From: Bolinopsis microptera
Taxonomy: Eukaryota; Ctenophora; Tentaculata; Lobata; Bolinopsidae
NCBI RefSeq assembly: GCF_026151205.1
Contig: NC_087074.1
Coordinates: forward strand, 4,960,001-5,024,000
Reading direction: 5' to 3'
Length of the DNA stretch: 64,000 nucleotides
Part shown: in pieces, positions 1 through 13,300 of the stretch
Layout: each line of letters begins with the position of its first letter
Numbering within the stretch: position 1 is the stretch's first letter
The notes under the pieces: model-generated
Databases searched by the model: none
What the model saw: only the letters and a program-made list of their open reading frames with translations
What the model was told of the DNA's origin: nothing
Position numbers and translations under genes: made by a program

Positions 1-877
1 AAAAGAAGGTTCATTTTCGCATTTATTTAATAGTTTGGATAGACGGATCGAGCCAAATTTTATTGAATTGTGGTTGGCCATTTAAATTATGTTTGCCTTG
101 AACAAAATGAGAACCGTAGCTTCTCAGGTGACCGAGATATGAACGTTAACGAGGTTATTCATTACGTGTGATCAGGTGATTGGTTAACCTAATCACGTGA
201 TTAGGATTACACACAGGATTAGGATTAACCTGGTTAACCACCCCGTTAAACATTATGGGAATCGTGAAGGCTGCCCAATTAAGATGTCGTGTCGCGGTGT
301 CACATAATCATCCAGTCAATTTTGTTAACGAGATACAGAAAATGCTTGATAACTTCGTCATTTCTAATCCGTTTTGCCTCATATTTTCAGATCATATGCA
401 ACATTTAATACTCTACCGTCTCTGAAAAACATTAGATATCTAGCATGTTCGGGGAGAACAATATAAGTGTTTTAATATTGAATGGGCGTGGTCTAAAATA
501 TTCGAATTTTCAAATTTTGGTGACGGAATCCTCGAACCAGTAGGTACAGTAAACCATCTGCAAAGCAACAACCCTCAAATATAAAACACGGCGGAGGTAT
601 AAGACCCAACGTTTGCACACTGAATTTTGGCCCACCCTGTATTTAGAGCTAATACAAAGATTGATGAAAGCAAGGAGGAATTGGTGTGTCTAATGATATA
701 GACGCATGCAGCCAAACACTGCATGTATTCTCCAATCTCCACCTTAAATGAAATCAAAACGCAAAGGAAGGCATATTTGTTGTCACGGGTATTTTGTTAA
801 CCATCCAATTTCCTTATGATTGTACTTAATAAGAATGTGAAAATTGATTGTTGCTGCAATTAATTTAATCCTCTTAC
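1..877. other. Left flank, probably the last large intron of the left VWD/Ig gene
   Basis: Positions about 645-877 align by eye with the intron that follows exon 21 in the right gene copy (about 28801-29032), sharing stretches such as AGCTAAT followed by TTGATGAAAGC. To the left of about 644 the similarity stops and unrelated AT-rich sequence begins. I searched this stretch for the counterparts of exons 22 and 23 of the right copy and did not see them. They are either beyond the left edge of the window or lost. No other gene is visible here. Confidence 0.5.
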
Positions 878-1393
878 CCCAATTTTAGTGTCGATACTCC
901 ACTCCAGATTACAAGCCTTCTTCTCTCCCTGTTTGCAGGTAAGGTCATCCACTTGAGACGTGATGGTAACTTCGTTCTCAACTCCTCCTACTTCAATATC
1001 TACAGAATCCTCCGAACCCTGTCCTTTGGCGTGACATGTACACGTTCCTTTGTCAGACAGTTTAGCTGGCTTCAGTATCAGTTGGCTGTACGCCTCTGAA
1101 GACGAAAAAGTCGTGATGATAATTTTAATAGGTTATACCTATAAAGAAGTTGCAGAAATTATTTTTGTTGGTTGTAAGATAGAAATTGAATAGAACATGC
1201 GAAAGATAAATTATGATGAAACTGAGCTCTGCACACCCACCCCTTAAAAAAGCTGCAATAACAACGTGCACTTTGTAAGCGAGTAATTTGCATACTCACT
1301 TTTGTTTCTAATCTTGACGTTGTCCTTCCCAGCTTTTAATCGCTTTCCGTTGCAAGTCCACCACAGTTCCGTGATAACGTCCAGTTTGTTGCA
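878..1393 (-). CDS. Left copy exons 20-21: further Ig-like segments
   Basis: Exon 20 (1300-1393) reads [19 protein letters not shown] and exon 21 (878-1095) reads [18 protein letters not shown], followed by [16 protein letters not shown]. The pairing of W-W-T-C with D-K-G-T-C-T-C is Ig-like, and a second Ig-like segment starts near [10 protein letters not shown]. The exon ends in phase 0 at a GTAAGA donor, so at least one more exon is required downstream. None is visible in 1-877. Confidence 0.75.
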
Positions 1394-4300
1394 CTGAAAG
1401 TAAGTAAATACTTTACTCGACATCTAATTATGAGAACAATTTACTGGTTATTGCACAATGTAGCCAATATACATTAAGTATGCTTTCAAATATTTGAACG
1501 AGAACATATCAAACTGATCGATCAAAACACGGTTTACCTGAAGTTGCACTGTTCCTCCCTCGATAAAATCTACAACTTCTTCTTCTGCCTCGACTAGGTC
1601 TTTTTCTTTGAGCGGTAGAGTCACCTCGAATACTCCTTCAGATGTTTTCCCATCCTTCTCCACAACACACTTGAACTTTCCCTCTCTCCTGGCGTCCATT
1701 TTCTTGACAGTCAAGGTCAGACCATCGTCGGAAATGGAATACGCCCTCCTCGCATTGGAAAGATCGTTCATACCTGGGTCGAACTTGAACCACTTAACAT
1801 TGTCCTTGGTCACTTCCACACCGTTCAGTTTCACCCTACAACCCAGAGCTAAGGGTTCATCGACGACAGCATCAGGCTTAGGATTAACTGCCTCCACCCA
1901 GTCAGCAAGACATGTGGGACAACATTCTCCATCTTTCTCAACCTCGATCTCATCATCATCACATACGCGGACATGACAGTTCTTGTCTTCACACTCTTCC
2001 TGCCCCTTACCCACACAGCTGCAATCCAGACATTCTGCTCCCTTCTCGTACTTGTCTCCAACATCGTAGAGCTGGCCAGCATATTCGCACTTGCAGTCAT
2101 CTAAACCAACACATTTCCCTTCCTGCATCATATGTCCCTGGCTACAGAAACATCCAGACTGAGACTTTATACCACCGTTAGGGTTTTGGCAGGATGGTGC
2201 TGGTTTAGGTCCCCTCAGTCTGAATACGGATCCTTCTGGACACTCAGGAATGCACTTGCTATCAGGGAAGTTGAGTTGCCACCCGTCAGTATTGATTCCC
2301 TTAGCTTTACACTCTCCAGCCAACTGTTCGAGAATGGGGCATGAGCAGGAAGGAGCCATACACAAACAGATCTGTTGTACTGCCTCTGTTACGAAGGGTT
2401 CTTGGTCCACAACATCTGCACAGTTTGAGAAGGGACTTTTCTTAAGAATGTTAGCTATATGTTCCTCATAACCTGGCTTCTCAGCTGTCAGATCACACAT
2501 GTCTGGAGGAATCACAGGTTTAGGGCAGTCTGCTTCGTCATCTTGAGCCCATGCTGTCCCGAAATCTTCAACACTAGGGTTATAAATAATTATTATTGAT
2601 ATTCGATCATGAAAAATTTTCAAAATTATCAAAATTTCCAAAATTTCCAAAAAAACCTTTAAATAGTTTATTATGTCCGTCCAAAATTTAGAATTGTCTA
2701 TGAAGTAAGGTAGTAAAAATTATTTTATAAAGGAGCAACATGTCATAGCGCTACAATTCATTATTCTATTTGGCACTGATGATTGGTATTGTTTTATACA
2801 TATCATGAAACGGATCGTTGAATATTTATAAACATTATCCAATCAGGGGCTAAAGCCCTTGGTGGATATACAATGTGACGTGGTAAGTATATTGACACGG
2901 CACGCAAATGCATCTGTATAAAACCGCTGTGTGCGGGATATATCGGATAGACAGCACTGAGTGCACGAAGTGTTTGTCTTTGTGTAGTCCTGAAGCGAAG
3001 CGAGGGTCTACATTACATCTAAATAAATGGTTTGTTTTAAATGTCTATTATAAATACATATGATGAGTGTAGAGTTTGTCAATAGCAACTATTATACATA
3101 AGTGATGCAATCTATTAGCACTCACCATATTTAATCCCGACCCTTATCGCAATTCTTACTCAATCTCAACGACAAATCTATAATTAATACAACCGGAATG
3201 CTGCGTGGAGAATTAACACTAAGCTATTACTATTAATGTATCAATCCATTTAGCATTTGAAAAAAGATTTAGAGTTAGGGCTGCATAAGTTTTAATGATG
3301 AAATTGGCCATTTTGATTGTCCAGGAAAACCATCAGAACGAATATGACAATTTTATGCAAGAGATTTGGTAAGCGCCTTTGGTTGCTTTTGGTTTTAACA
3401 CAATTAAATGATCTATAAATCATATCTTAAACAATAATCTCAGAATCTGTGTTTTCTGTTTTCTGTATGTGTGCGTGTAATTTCCTAGCGGCTTAATCAA
3501 GAAAACGGTAAGAGTTACGGGCTGGTTTTTTCGGTATAGTGCCGACAAAAAAGTGAGGAAGCCAAATAGTAAAGGGTTTTTAAATCGGCGGTGGTAAGTG
3601 GTTTAAGGGGGCATACCCCAAAACAGTGGTTTGTGCCGTCCAGACCAAATGACCTCAAAGGCAGTTCAGTGACCTTCTAGCGCACCGTTTCCACACCAAA
3701 AAAAAATTATTTTGAGAATTCCCATTTTTGTAATCGAGCATTTCCTGGTTAAGAGTGCAATTTTCGGAAAAAATTATTTTGTGGTTGAGACGCTATAAGT
3801 TAATCATTTCTTGCGGTATCGGGTTGAAATTTTGCTCGCCGTTTATTCACATCTATGTCAAGGTGTGTGTAAAATTTTGATATCGTATCTAAAAAGGCTG
3901 GTGTGTTATGAATTTTTAAAGTCAAAAAGCTAAAATTGTCCTTTTCAGGCTTATTTTAACAAAAAGTCAGTCAGGGAAGATCGGATTATTTGATGCTTGA
4001 CATCAAATTGTTCTCTGAATTCTGGCGCAGTTTTTGATGCCCTCAAAAATGTTTTTACTCATTCACCTTCTGATCTATTGGACCTCAAAGCCAAACAACA
4101 AATTTAGGCACATTTTTCCATCGCCTAAAAAGGCAATAGATGGTTAGAAGTGGTAGGATTTGAGAATGGGTATAGTGGGTATAGGTTTTTCGTGGTGTCA
4201 CAAAGCAAAACATGCATTAACCTCCGCAAACACGTGCTCCTTTACAAATTATCTTTTGATGGTCGCGCGCGCATTTTACAATGCTTTTATGTCAAGGTGT

Positions 4301-7300
4301 ACTCTATACCAAGAATCGAGCTAATAAATCGTGTACGGCGCGCATGTATATCTCTTTTCGCTATTATACATTTTGATTCGCATTGATATTTGTCGTTTAA
4401 GCTTTCGTTAACTTCATGCGATACAAACTTCTCATTTTGTTGTGGGTGCTTGGTGCAACCCGATATTAGTAATCCGTTATGTTGTTGTATAAATTATGAT
4501 GTTATGACTATCATGTTGAACATGATTGCCCATAGATTGATTCATTATATTTAGACGAAATGAACGATACATTTTATTATGATTCACATTGTATTAACTA
4601 CCACAGATTTGATTGGGTGACATCTGTCCGACAGTCGAATTACCGGTTTCGGACAAGAGTCGCTGTCAGATAGGAGTCGTTTTTGGCGACATCTGTCCAA
4701 CTTTCGGATCACAATCGCAATTTCAAATCACGTTCGTATTTCACAAGCTCACGTGTAATCTTGTGACGTTGCTCCCACAGTCCTAATATAATGCTGATTT
4801 GATCCATTGAGATCTGATCCATCGATACGTGATTGACTATTTGAGGACAGGATCATGCTATACTAGCCGTACACTAACAAGCTGTAACAAGCTGCCAATC
4901 ACATCACAGCCTACATTACACACAGGAGAGCGGTATGGAGATCAGTTATTTATATAACATTTAAACTATTGTCCAATTTTTGACATCAAATGAAAATAAA
5001 CTATGGTAGAGTTCAGCTCAGGTCATATCTCAGTTCAGATCATGTCTCTAATTGGAAAATGGAAATGTGTCTTATTGCAATTAGATCACGATTTCGGACA
5101 GATGTCTTTTTTTTCTGGTAACATATTGAGTCGGACAAAAGTCGCTGTCGGACAGATGTCCTTTTAACTGCATCATGCATATCACCGCACAGGCTACACT
5201 ACGGTGTCCGGTCGTTTAACTTTCGATTCAAATAATTGACAACGGCAATCCCTCCATTTTGTTCTCTGTAACGCCCCAAAGAAATTTGGTAATTTAACCA
5301 ATATGAAACAATTGTTAATTGTAATTAATTACGTGGCGATGGAAATCTAGCGTCCGCTAACCGGCGCAATTCTTGTTCGTTTTTAATATTAACTGATTTT
5401 TCTAAAATTTTGATAGGAATGTGCGAGTGACTTTTTGAAGGGTGCAAAATAACCGCAACTAGCACATTTATATATGAGTTATGAACAACAAAACACCCTA
5501 AAATGCTTCCCTTTGAAGTTATGGGAGAAAATGTGATTTTTTATCTGCAAAGCCAAAAAATATCTCGTAAATATTAAAAACGAAAAATGTGCCTAAATTT
5601 GTTGTTTGGCTTTGAGGTCCAATAGATCAGAAGGTGAATGAGTAAAAACATTTTTGAGGGCATCAAAAACTGCGCCAGAATTCAGAGAACAATTTGATGT
5701 CAAGCATCAAATAATCCGATCTTCCCTGACTGACTTTTTGTTAAAATAAGCCTGAAAAGGACAATTTTAGCTTTTTGACTTTAAAAATTCATAACACACC
5801 AGCCTTTTTAGATACGATATCAAAATTTTACACACACCTTGACATAGATGTGAATAAACGGCGAGCAAAATTTCAACCCGATACCGCAAGAAATGATTAA
5901 CTTATAGCGTCTCAACCACAAAATAATTTTTTCCGAAAATTGCACTCTTAACCAGGAAATGCTCGATTACAAAAATGGGAATTCTCAAAATAATTTTTTT
6001 TGGTGTGGAAACGGTGCGCTAGAAGGTCACTGAACTGCCTTTGAGGTCATTTGGTCTGGACAGATTTGGGGTATGCCCCCTTAATTGATGGTTTTGTACC
6101 AAAAATATTACATAAAATGGCTTGAGCAGCTTATTCAAGAAAACGGTAAGAGTTACATGGCTCGCTCTCTCTCCCATTACTGCATATGTAGCTGCATAAG
6201 TAATAACCATAATTGGGTTAGCGGGGTAAGATTCGCAACTTATGATCATGGAATGTGGTCCCAAATAATAACTTAATTATCCACGAGTAAGAACTGATTA
6301 TGAGATTATTGTTTAAGATAGTATTGGATACGCGAGGGCACTCCGAATAGAATTGCTCACCTAATGCGGGTTTTTAATCAGCGGGTAATTACTCCTACCC
6401 TTTTTAACTGCGGCAGTAGATCCCGGCCAAAGGCCGGGTTACACTAGTATAAATATAAAACAAAAATGTTTAAAAAAACAATAAATAATACAAAACCTTA
6501 ATGGGTACGTTTCATGCTTTGCAGCACTTCAAGACTCTTAATCACTTTATCTAATTAATAATTATTTTATTTAACTAATTAATTACTTTATTTAATTAAT
6601 TAATTACTTTATTTAATTGATTAATTACTTTATTTAATTTTACTACACAACTTTATCCTCCTCTTGATACTCTAATAATCATCAGAGCGTCGTTATTCAA
6701 ACAAAGATACAGGACTAACCTGTCAATTACGTCTCCCTCAGGTCCAGTCAGATCGTTTGTTTTATCGTCGTCCCATTTACCACACATGCCGGTTGAAAAG
6801 CCATTGCAGGAGCCGTGAATATCAATGGAGTAACTGGAGATCTTGTCCCACTGCAGGTACACCAAAGGGTCTTTTCCGTCCTGTGTAATCGTCATCGTGT
6901 ATGTTCCTGCAATGTTTATGTAAGATCTCTGAACTGTAATTTTTCTGTTTGTGGTTTTAATGTCACTGTTGGTTCTTGATGATTACAAACCTTGGGAAAA
7001 AATGTGTTCCCATATTGCACCAAATGAGAATGTAGTTGAGCAATTCAATGAGCGAACTTTTTGCCCTTTACATCCCCTCCCAATAATGTACGTATCGTAA
7101 AGATTTTAAGAGAAAAAACTTTGTACCTTTGTCTTCTAGTTGAATCTGAGACCTATCATTATAAGATTTATGCATGGGAACAGTAACAGCTTCTCCATTC
7201 ACTGTCACGGTGTTGCCTTCCAGCTTAAAAACGTCTGTTTTGAAGGCTATCTGAAGGAGTGGGTATGTAAGTTTATGTTACAAAATTAACTCATCTTCAT

Positions 7301-10300
7301 CCATTTTTAACTCGCCAACTTTCTTTAGCCACAATAAATTGTATTTATCACGAATCAACGTATTTCTAATTCTTAATTACAATCAAATATTGATGCACGC
7401 TATGAGTGTCAAACCTCAATGTATCTTGTGCTAGTACTAGCCCTATCTTTTTCGTGGTCGGCATACATCTTCACGTCACCACAGCCGAAGAAGTTGTACT
7501 TGCAATCCCCCTTGAAAGTAAATTTAGAACCATCGAATATGTTGTAGAATGGATCAGCAGCAGCGGCACAGTGCCCTTGCACAGGAACACAGGTCTTGAC
7601 ACAGTTGTCATTAAACCAGACCACAGGGGTGGGATCTTCGCACTCTTCCCCGTCATCAATACAGTCACAGTGATGTACTCCTTGTGCATCACACGCGCAC
7701 TCTTCTGTCTGCTGAGGGTTATAAATGATACCTTCTTCAAATCTCGTACCATCCTTATGCTCACAAACTGCAGGCATGATCACATTTACTTCAAATTCGT
7801 CACTAGCAGTGACTCTATCCTTGGTTGCCTGGCAAGTGTACGTTCCATCATCATCAGCATCAGCATCAGAAACAGTCAGCATCTTCCTGTTTAAAAAAAT
7901 TATATTAAAGTGTCAATACACACAGCTTCAAAAGAAGTTCAATGGAAAGCAAAAATCAATTAAAATTGAAGTGGCAAAATTCATGTAAAACACCCACTTA
8001 TTTATGGAGAGTCCCTCAGTTATCGTATTACCGTCCTTAAACCAAACAATGTTCTCCCTGCTGACCCCCTCTACAAGTACTTCACATGTCAGAGTTACAG
8101 ACTGTCCTTTCTTGATCTGGTTGTCGGGGTTCTCTGCCTGGAGAGGATGCTTGTTTAAAACGAACAACAGTCACACTTTACAACACATTCCACACATAGG
8201 TGGAGCTTTACTTAGTTTGATCTCATAACTAACATATTAACATACCACGACCCAGTTATCAAGACAGTAGGGACAGCATTCATCATCCTTTCTAGCCTCT
8301 AGCTGGTCTTCCTCACATTTAAGAGTTGGACACTCCTTGTCTTGACACGACATCTCCCCTGCATCTTGACAAGTACAGGTCTGACACTCTGCTTTCTTTT
8401 CTATAGTTGCTCCGTTCTGTATATTCAAAGGTTTTATAAAACAAATTTATTATTATTTGAAAAATTCAGTGGAAAAAGGTTTTTGTAATTTCTGTGTCGT
8501 TGAATATTAATCTTATAAAGTGCTTTAGTGCTCGTCAATAATTTACATCATAGAACTGTCCCTCGTAGAGACACTTGCACCCGCTAGCATCTACACAAAC
8601 TCCATCCTGTAGGAACTTTCCGTCCGGACAGAAACACCCTCTAACAGTCCCGGTCTTCTCTGGCTCCTTGTCGAGACAAGTTGGTACTGGGGTGGCTCCG
8701 TCAGATAGGTACACTGTTGGTTCAGGACATTCGTACGCTGATGGAATATTCAGCTTAGCTGGGTTTAAAAAAATTCGATTTAAAATTAAATGAAATCTTA
8801 TTAAAGTGGATCGTAGCTTTAAAATCGATGGTTGAACTTAATAATTTTTGGATGGATCTAAATTCATTTACAACCAGGTTGTTCAAGTATATATAGCGGA
8901 TCGCCGGATAGACATGCCATTGACGTGATTTAATTTGGCTATAAGCTAGAGCAAAAGTAAGAATTAAAGCTGAGCAATATACACATGATCAATCTTTAAA
9001 ATTGTGCAACTTGGTTAATATAATGGTTAATATAATTGGTTAATATAATGGTTACATCATGCAAAAGAACTACCTTTTCGGACTTTATTTGACACAATGT
9101 CTGGTCAAATATAAACGTCCGATAAGGTAGATTTTTATATTCCACAAAAGATTGGTTTTTCAGAATAACTTACGACAGAAAGAGACGTTTTCTCTCCAGT
9201 TGGCGACATTAAAGCCGTTATTCTGACATTGTGTCGCATACACATCAAGTTGATCACAGGCACACGCCTGAAGGAAGTAACTCAGTGAATCCAAACAAAT
9301 GCACAAAAAAGTTGTATTATTACAAAAAACTTGATGAATTTGTTAAAGTTGCAAGTTTTGAAGAATAAAATAAACGCTGCAAAAATTGCAAACTAAAGGA
9401 AATTTCGTTATAATATAAATTCTAACTTTATCTAAACGGCACAAACAGACGTCTGTCATACAGTCCTTCATGGGACCGCTGTTTCTGTCTCCAATAGGGG
9501 CTACACCATGACATTGCTTGAATGGGTCATCTAGGAGAGACGACTTTTAATAAGTTTTTATCTGAACTACGGTTGGTGTAGAGCGAATCATTTCTTCAGT
9601 CCGGGAATATTTGATATCAGGACTCACTTTAAAAGTTTAAAATCCTTAACCCTCAAATTATCCAGTGAATTCGATAAAGGTTATAATTGAGACCGCTTAC
9701 TCAAAAGAGCAGAGCAGATAGCCTCAGCTTCGTCGTGCAGGTTCCCGATGTCTCTGCAAATATCTATTGGTTTAGGGGGGGCAAGACAGTTCTCCGTCTC
9801 GTCGTATCTATGGTGCATTATTCCCAAGCTGTTTTCACTTCCTCCCGTCAGATCATCGTTAGGGTTTCCATTCCAGTTCCCACACATTCCCTCCGTTATG
9901 TCAGCACAAGACCCGTGGAGCCACATTTCAGCGTTTATATAAGAATGTATATTTGTAGCACGTAGACGCACGGATGGGTTTCTGCCTTTGTTGTACAGCC
10001 TGATTTCAAGTTGACCATTATTGATGATTTCAACCTTGTCTCCATTGTTGTAGTGTTTAATGTAAGGAAGTTGCACCTGGTAAGTTTTTATTTGCTGATT
10101 ATAATATAATTATGAGATTATAGAAATAGCCCACTATTCACAATTTTGTACCGACTTCTAATAGTAATACAGTACCTAGTTAATATAAATTTGAAGTACT
10201 CACATTTACGTCATCGACCTTTGACACCAAACGTCTCTCGATAGAAAATTTGTTTCCCTTGAAAATCAGTTCAATTCGTGCTGTGTATGTTGGGGCTCGG

Positions 10301-13300
10301 TTAAGAAGATCAACATTCTTGAAATTTACCTGAAATGAAAATCAATCATCAGAAATATTGCAGTTTGTTTGCCTCGATATTTTCTTCGGTATACTAATCG
10401 TGGATTACTGGACGGCGCCAGCATCTCACTCCGCAATATCTTCGAGAGTGTTTATGAACACTTACGTCTGAGGATCCCAGGTCACAGGTAAGTCATAGAC
10501 ACTGACCATGAAAGGATGTTAACAGAGTAATGAAAAACCAATAGATTTCAGATTCATGGCTTTCTTTGCAGGTAGAATAATAAAATACAGTCCTGCTGAT
10601 AATATTTGAAGAACCTACCAAAAGTTACAAATGTAAAAACCTTAATGTAATGATAAAAAATAAGACAGAAATTAAAACTTACAACAAAGTCCCCACAGCT
10701 AGCTGCCTGGTATGTACATTCTCCATGAAAATCATAGTGCTTTCCGTCAAACGACCTGTAGTGAGGATCACTAGAGCTGGAACAATAACCTGGTACTGAA
10801 ATTAACTAGGTGAGTACTGAGTTATTGTAGTAATAGATCCTTATCACCATGGTCACTAACCCATATAATCCTCGCAGTTAACATCATAACCTACATTTGA
10901 TACACTTGGACTCGCAATCCTCTGGATCTGTCCACTTCTCAGTGCCTCCCGGACAAACCAGAGTTTCGTCACCACACACACAGTTGATACCCGCCACAGA
11001 GCAAGTACAAGTCTTTCCATCTCCTCCAGTATAAACTCCAGCTTCTATTGTTGATGTACCATCTTCAGTAATACAGCTTATAGGTGTACAAACCTCAGCT
11101 CCTTCTACCTGTAAGATATAAGTTTATCTCTATAATATGTATTGTAAGATTGTAAGACTGGCAGAGATTTGGTACCGGGAAAATTCTTTTACCTTTTAAT
11201 TGTTATTAGAAGCTATAGCTTTTAATTTTTTCAATGCTTAACCTGAAGTCCCAAATTAGACATTACAAACCTTGATAGTAGGCCAACTGCTAACGGATTG
11301 GAAGCCGAATCCAACATGACCAGGTGCTACAAAGAAGGGCTGCTGAGAGGAGATAGACTCTTCTAGAACACCGTCTATCCAAACTGACTCCTCCTCGCCT
11401 TGAACCAGAATCTCTGAGGGAAATGTCATAATGTGAAACACAACGATTTATTTTGGGGTTGGTAATTCTATACTGCAGGGAAATCTGTACCCTCGTTCCT
11501 AGCTTGCTAGGTTCGCCATGTTGTTGTCAATGTTGATTGTTAATTCTATACTTATTTGGTGAGCAGTTTTTATTTATGACCGGCCGCGCAATGTATTGAA
11601 AATGAAGAAAAAGGAATATGAATTTCAACATTAAACTTAGAAATACTGCCACGCTGTTCCGTGATCTATTCGAAGAGCCCTATACCAAGTTATTAGTTAG
11701 GGGTTAAGATTCAACGATGACTTTAGGAACCTTAACTTCGCCCCAATTTCATGAACATTTTTTTCGGAGATTTTAACAAAAACGCGGCTTGTTTACCACC
11801 TAATATACCTCAAACTTGGATTTTAAGGAAATTACAGTCTTAACCTCACTTTTTAGAATTGATACCACGTGACATCCATCATCGCATCACTTACCAAGAG
11901 TCGCGGTTCCAGAGGCGACAGCGTTATTTTTGACTTTGCTTTGAGCGATATTTTGTCCAAAACCTTCAAATATTCCACCCATCTGGACATTGGCAGTTAC
12001 TGGCACTTTTAATCTGGGAGAAATTGTATTACATTTGTATCTTTTAAACGTCGTTATTATCTCTTTTTAATAATCAATCCATCGATTAGGCGACATCTGT
12101 CCGACAGCGACACCTGTCCGACTCAGAAAATCGGTTATTCGGACAATAGTTTATGTCGGATCCTACGATTTTCTTGAAACTTTGCATAAAGTATGGTGGT
12201 TATAGGACGGATAATCTGTGTAAGTTTGAGCGAGTTTCTATGTGCCAGATTTGAGATATCACCTTAAACACAAAAAATCTCTCCAATTCGGTGGTTTGCA
12301 GTGTGTCCAAGGTATATATCTGGAGTGGGGCAATATATTAACTTATTAAGAAAAGTCCCCGTTTTGATTGATCCCCTTTCTCTCACCCTTTAGCATCTTA
12401 ATTGTCACATAATGTTTCCCGATTAAACGAGTTTCGTCTCACCTCATCATTACGTAGTTGCCATTGTTATCGTCCTCCATATTAAAGGTAATACCTCCAA
12501 AGGGACCATATCTGGCACTTGGATCACTGTTAGAGAAACGGGCCCTGACGTAAAAGTCCTTGCTGTTGTGAACTCCCTCCCCAGAAAGCGAGATTACACA
12601 AAACTTGTCAGCCCCTGCTCCAGACTGAGAATGTTAACTTGTGTTGAATTTTATAGATGGATACAAGTGTGACAAAACTCAAAGTAAACAATGCGTCACG
12701 TGAGGAAGAATGTGACATCACGTGAGGGAGAATGTGACGTCACGTGAGGGAAAATGTGACGTCATGTGAGGGAGAATGTGACGTCACGTGAGGGGGAATG
12801 TGACGTCACTTGAGGGAGAATGTGACGTCACGTGAAGGTGAATGTGACGTCACGTGAGGTAAAATGTGACGTCACGTGAGGGGAATGTGACGTCACGTGA
12901 GGGAGAATGTGACGTCACGTGATGGGGAATATGACGTAACTTTAGGAAGAACGTTTCGTCACGTGGTGGGGAACCTGACGTCACGTTAGGTGGAATGATA
13001 CGTCACGTGAGGAAGAACGTTTCGTCACGTAAGGAAGAATGTATCGTCACGTGATGGGGAACCTGACGTCACGTGATGGGAATGTGACGTCACTTGATGG
13101 GGAATTTGACGTCACGTGATGGGGAATGTGACGTCACGTGAGGGGGAATGTGACGTCACGTGAGGGGGAATGTGACGTCACGTGAGGGGATTGTGACGTC
13201 ACGTGAGGGGGAATGTGAAGTCACGTGAGGGGGAATGTGACGTCACGTGAGGGTGAATGTGACGTCACGTGAGGAAGAACGCTCCGTCACGTAAGGAAGA

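Noticed and set aside
4150-4386. 78-codon frame on the plus strand
   Set aside because: It is inside the non-autonomous TTAA-flanked transposon and has no recognisable motif.
7406-7894. Plus-strand open frame of 162 codons
   Set aside because: It lies antisense to exon 16 of the left VWD/Ig gene, whose minus-strand reading gives clear Ig and VWD motifs.
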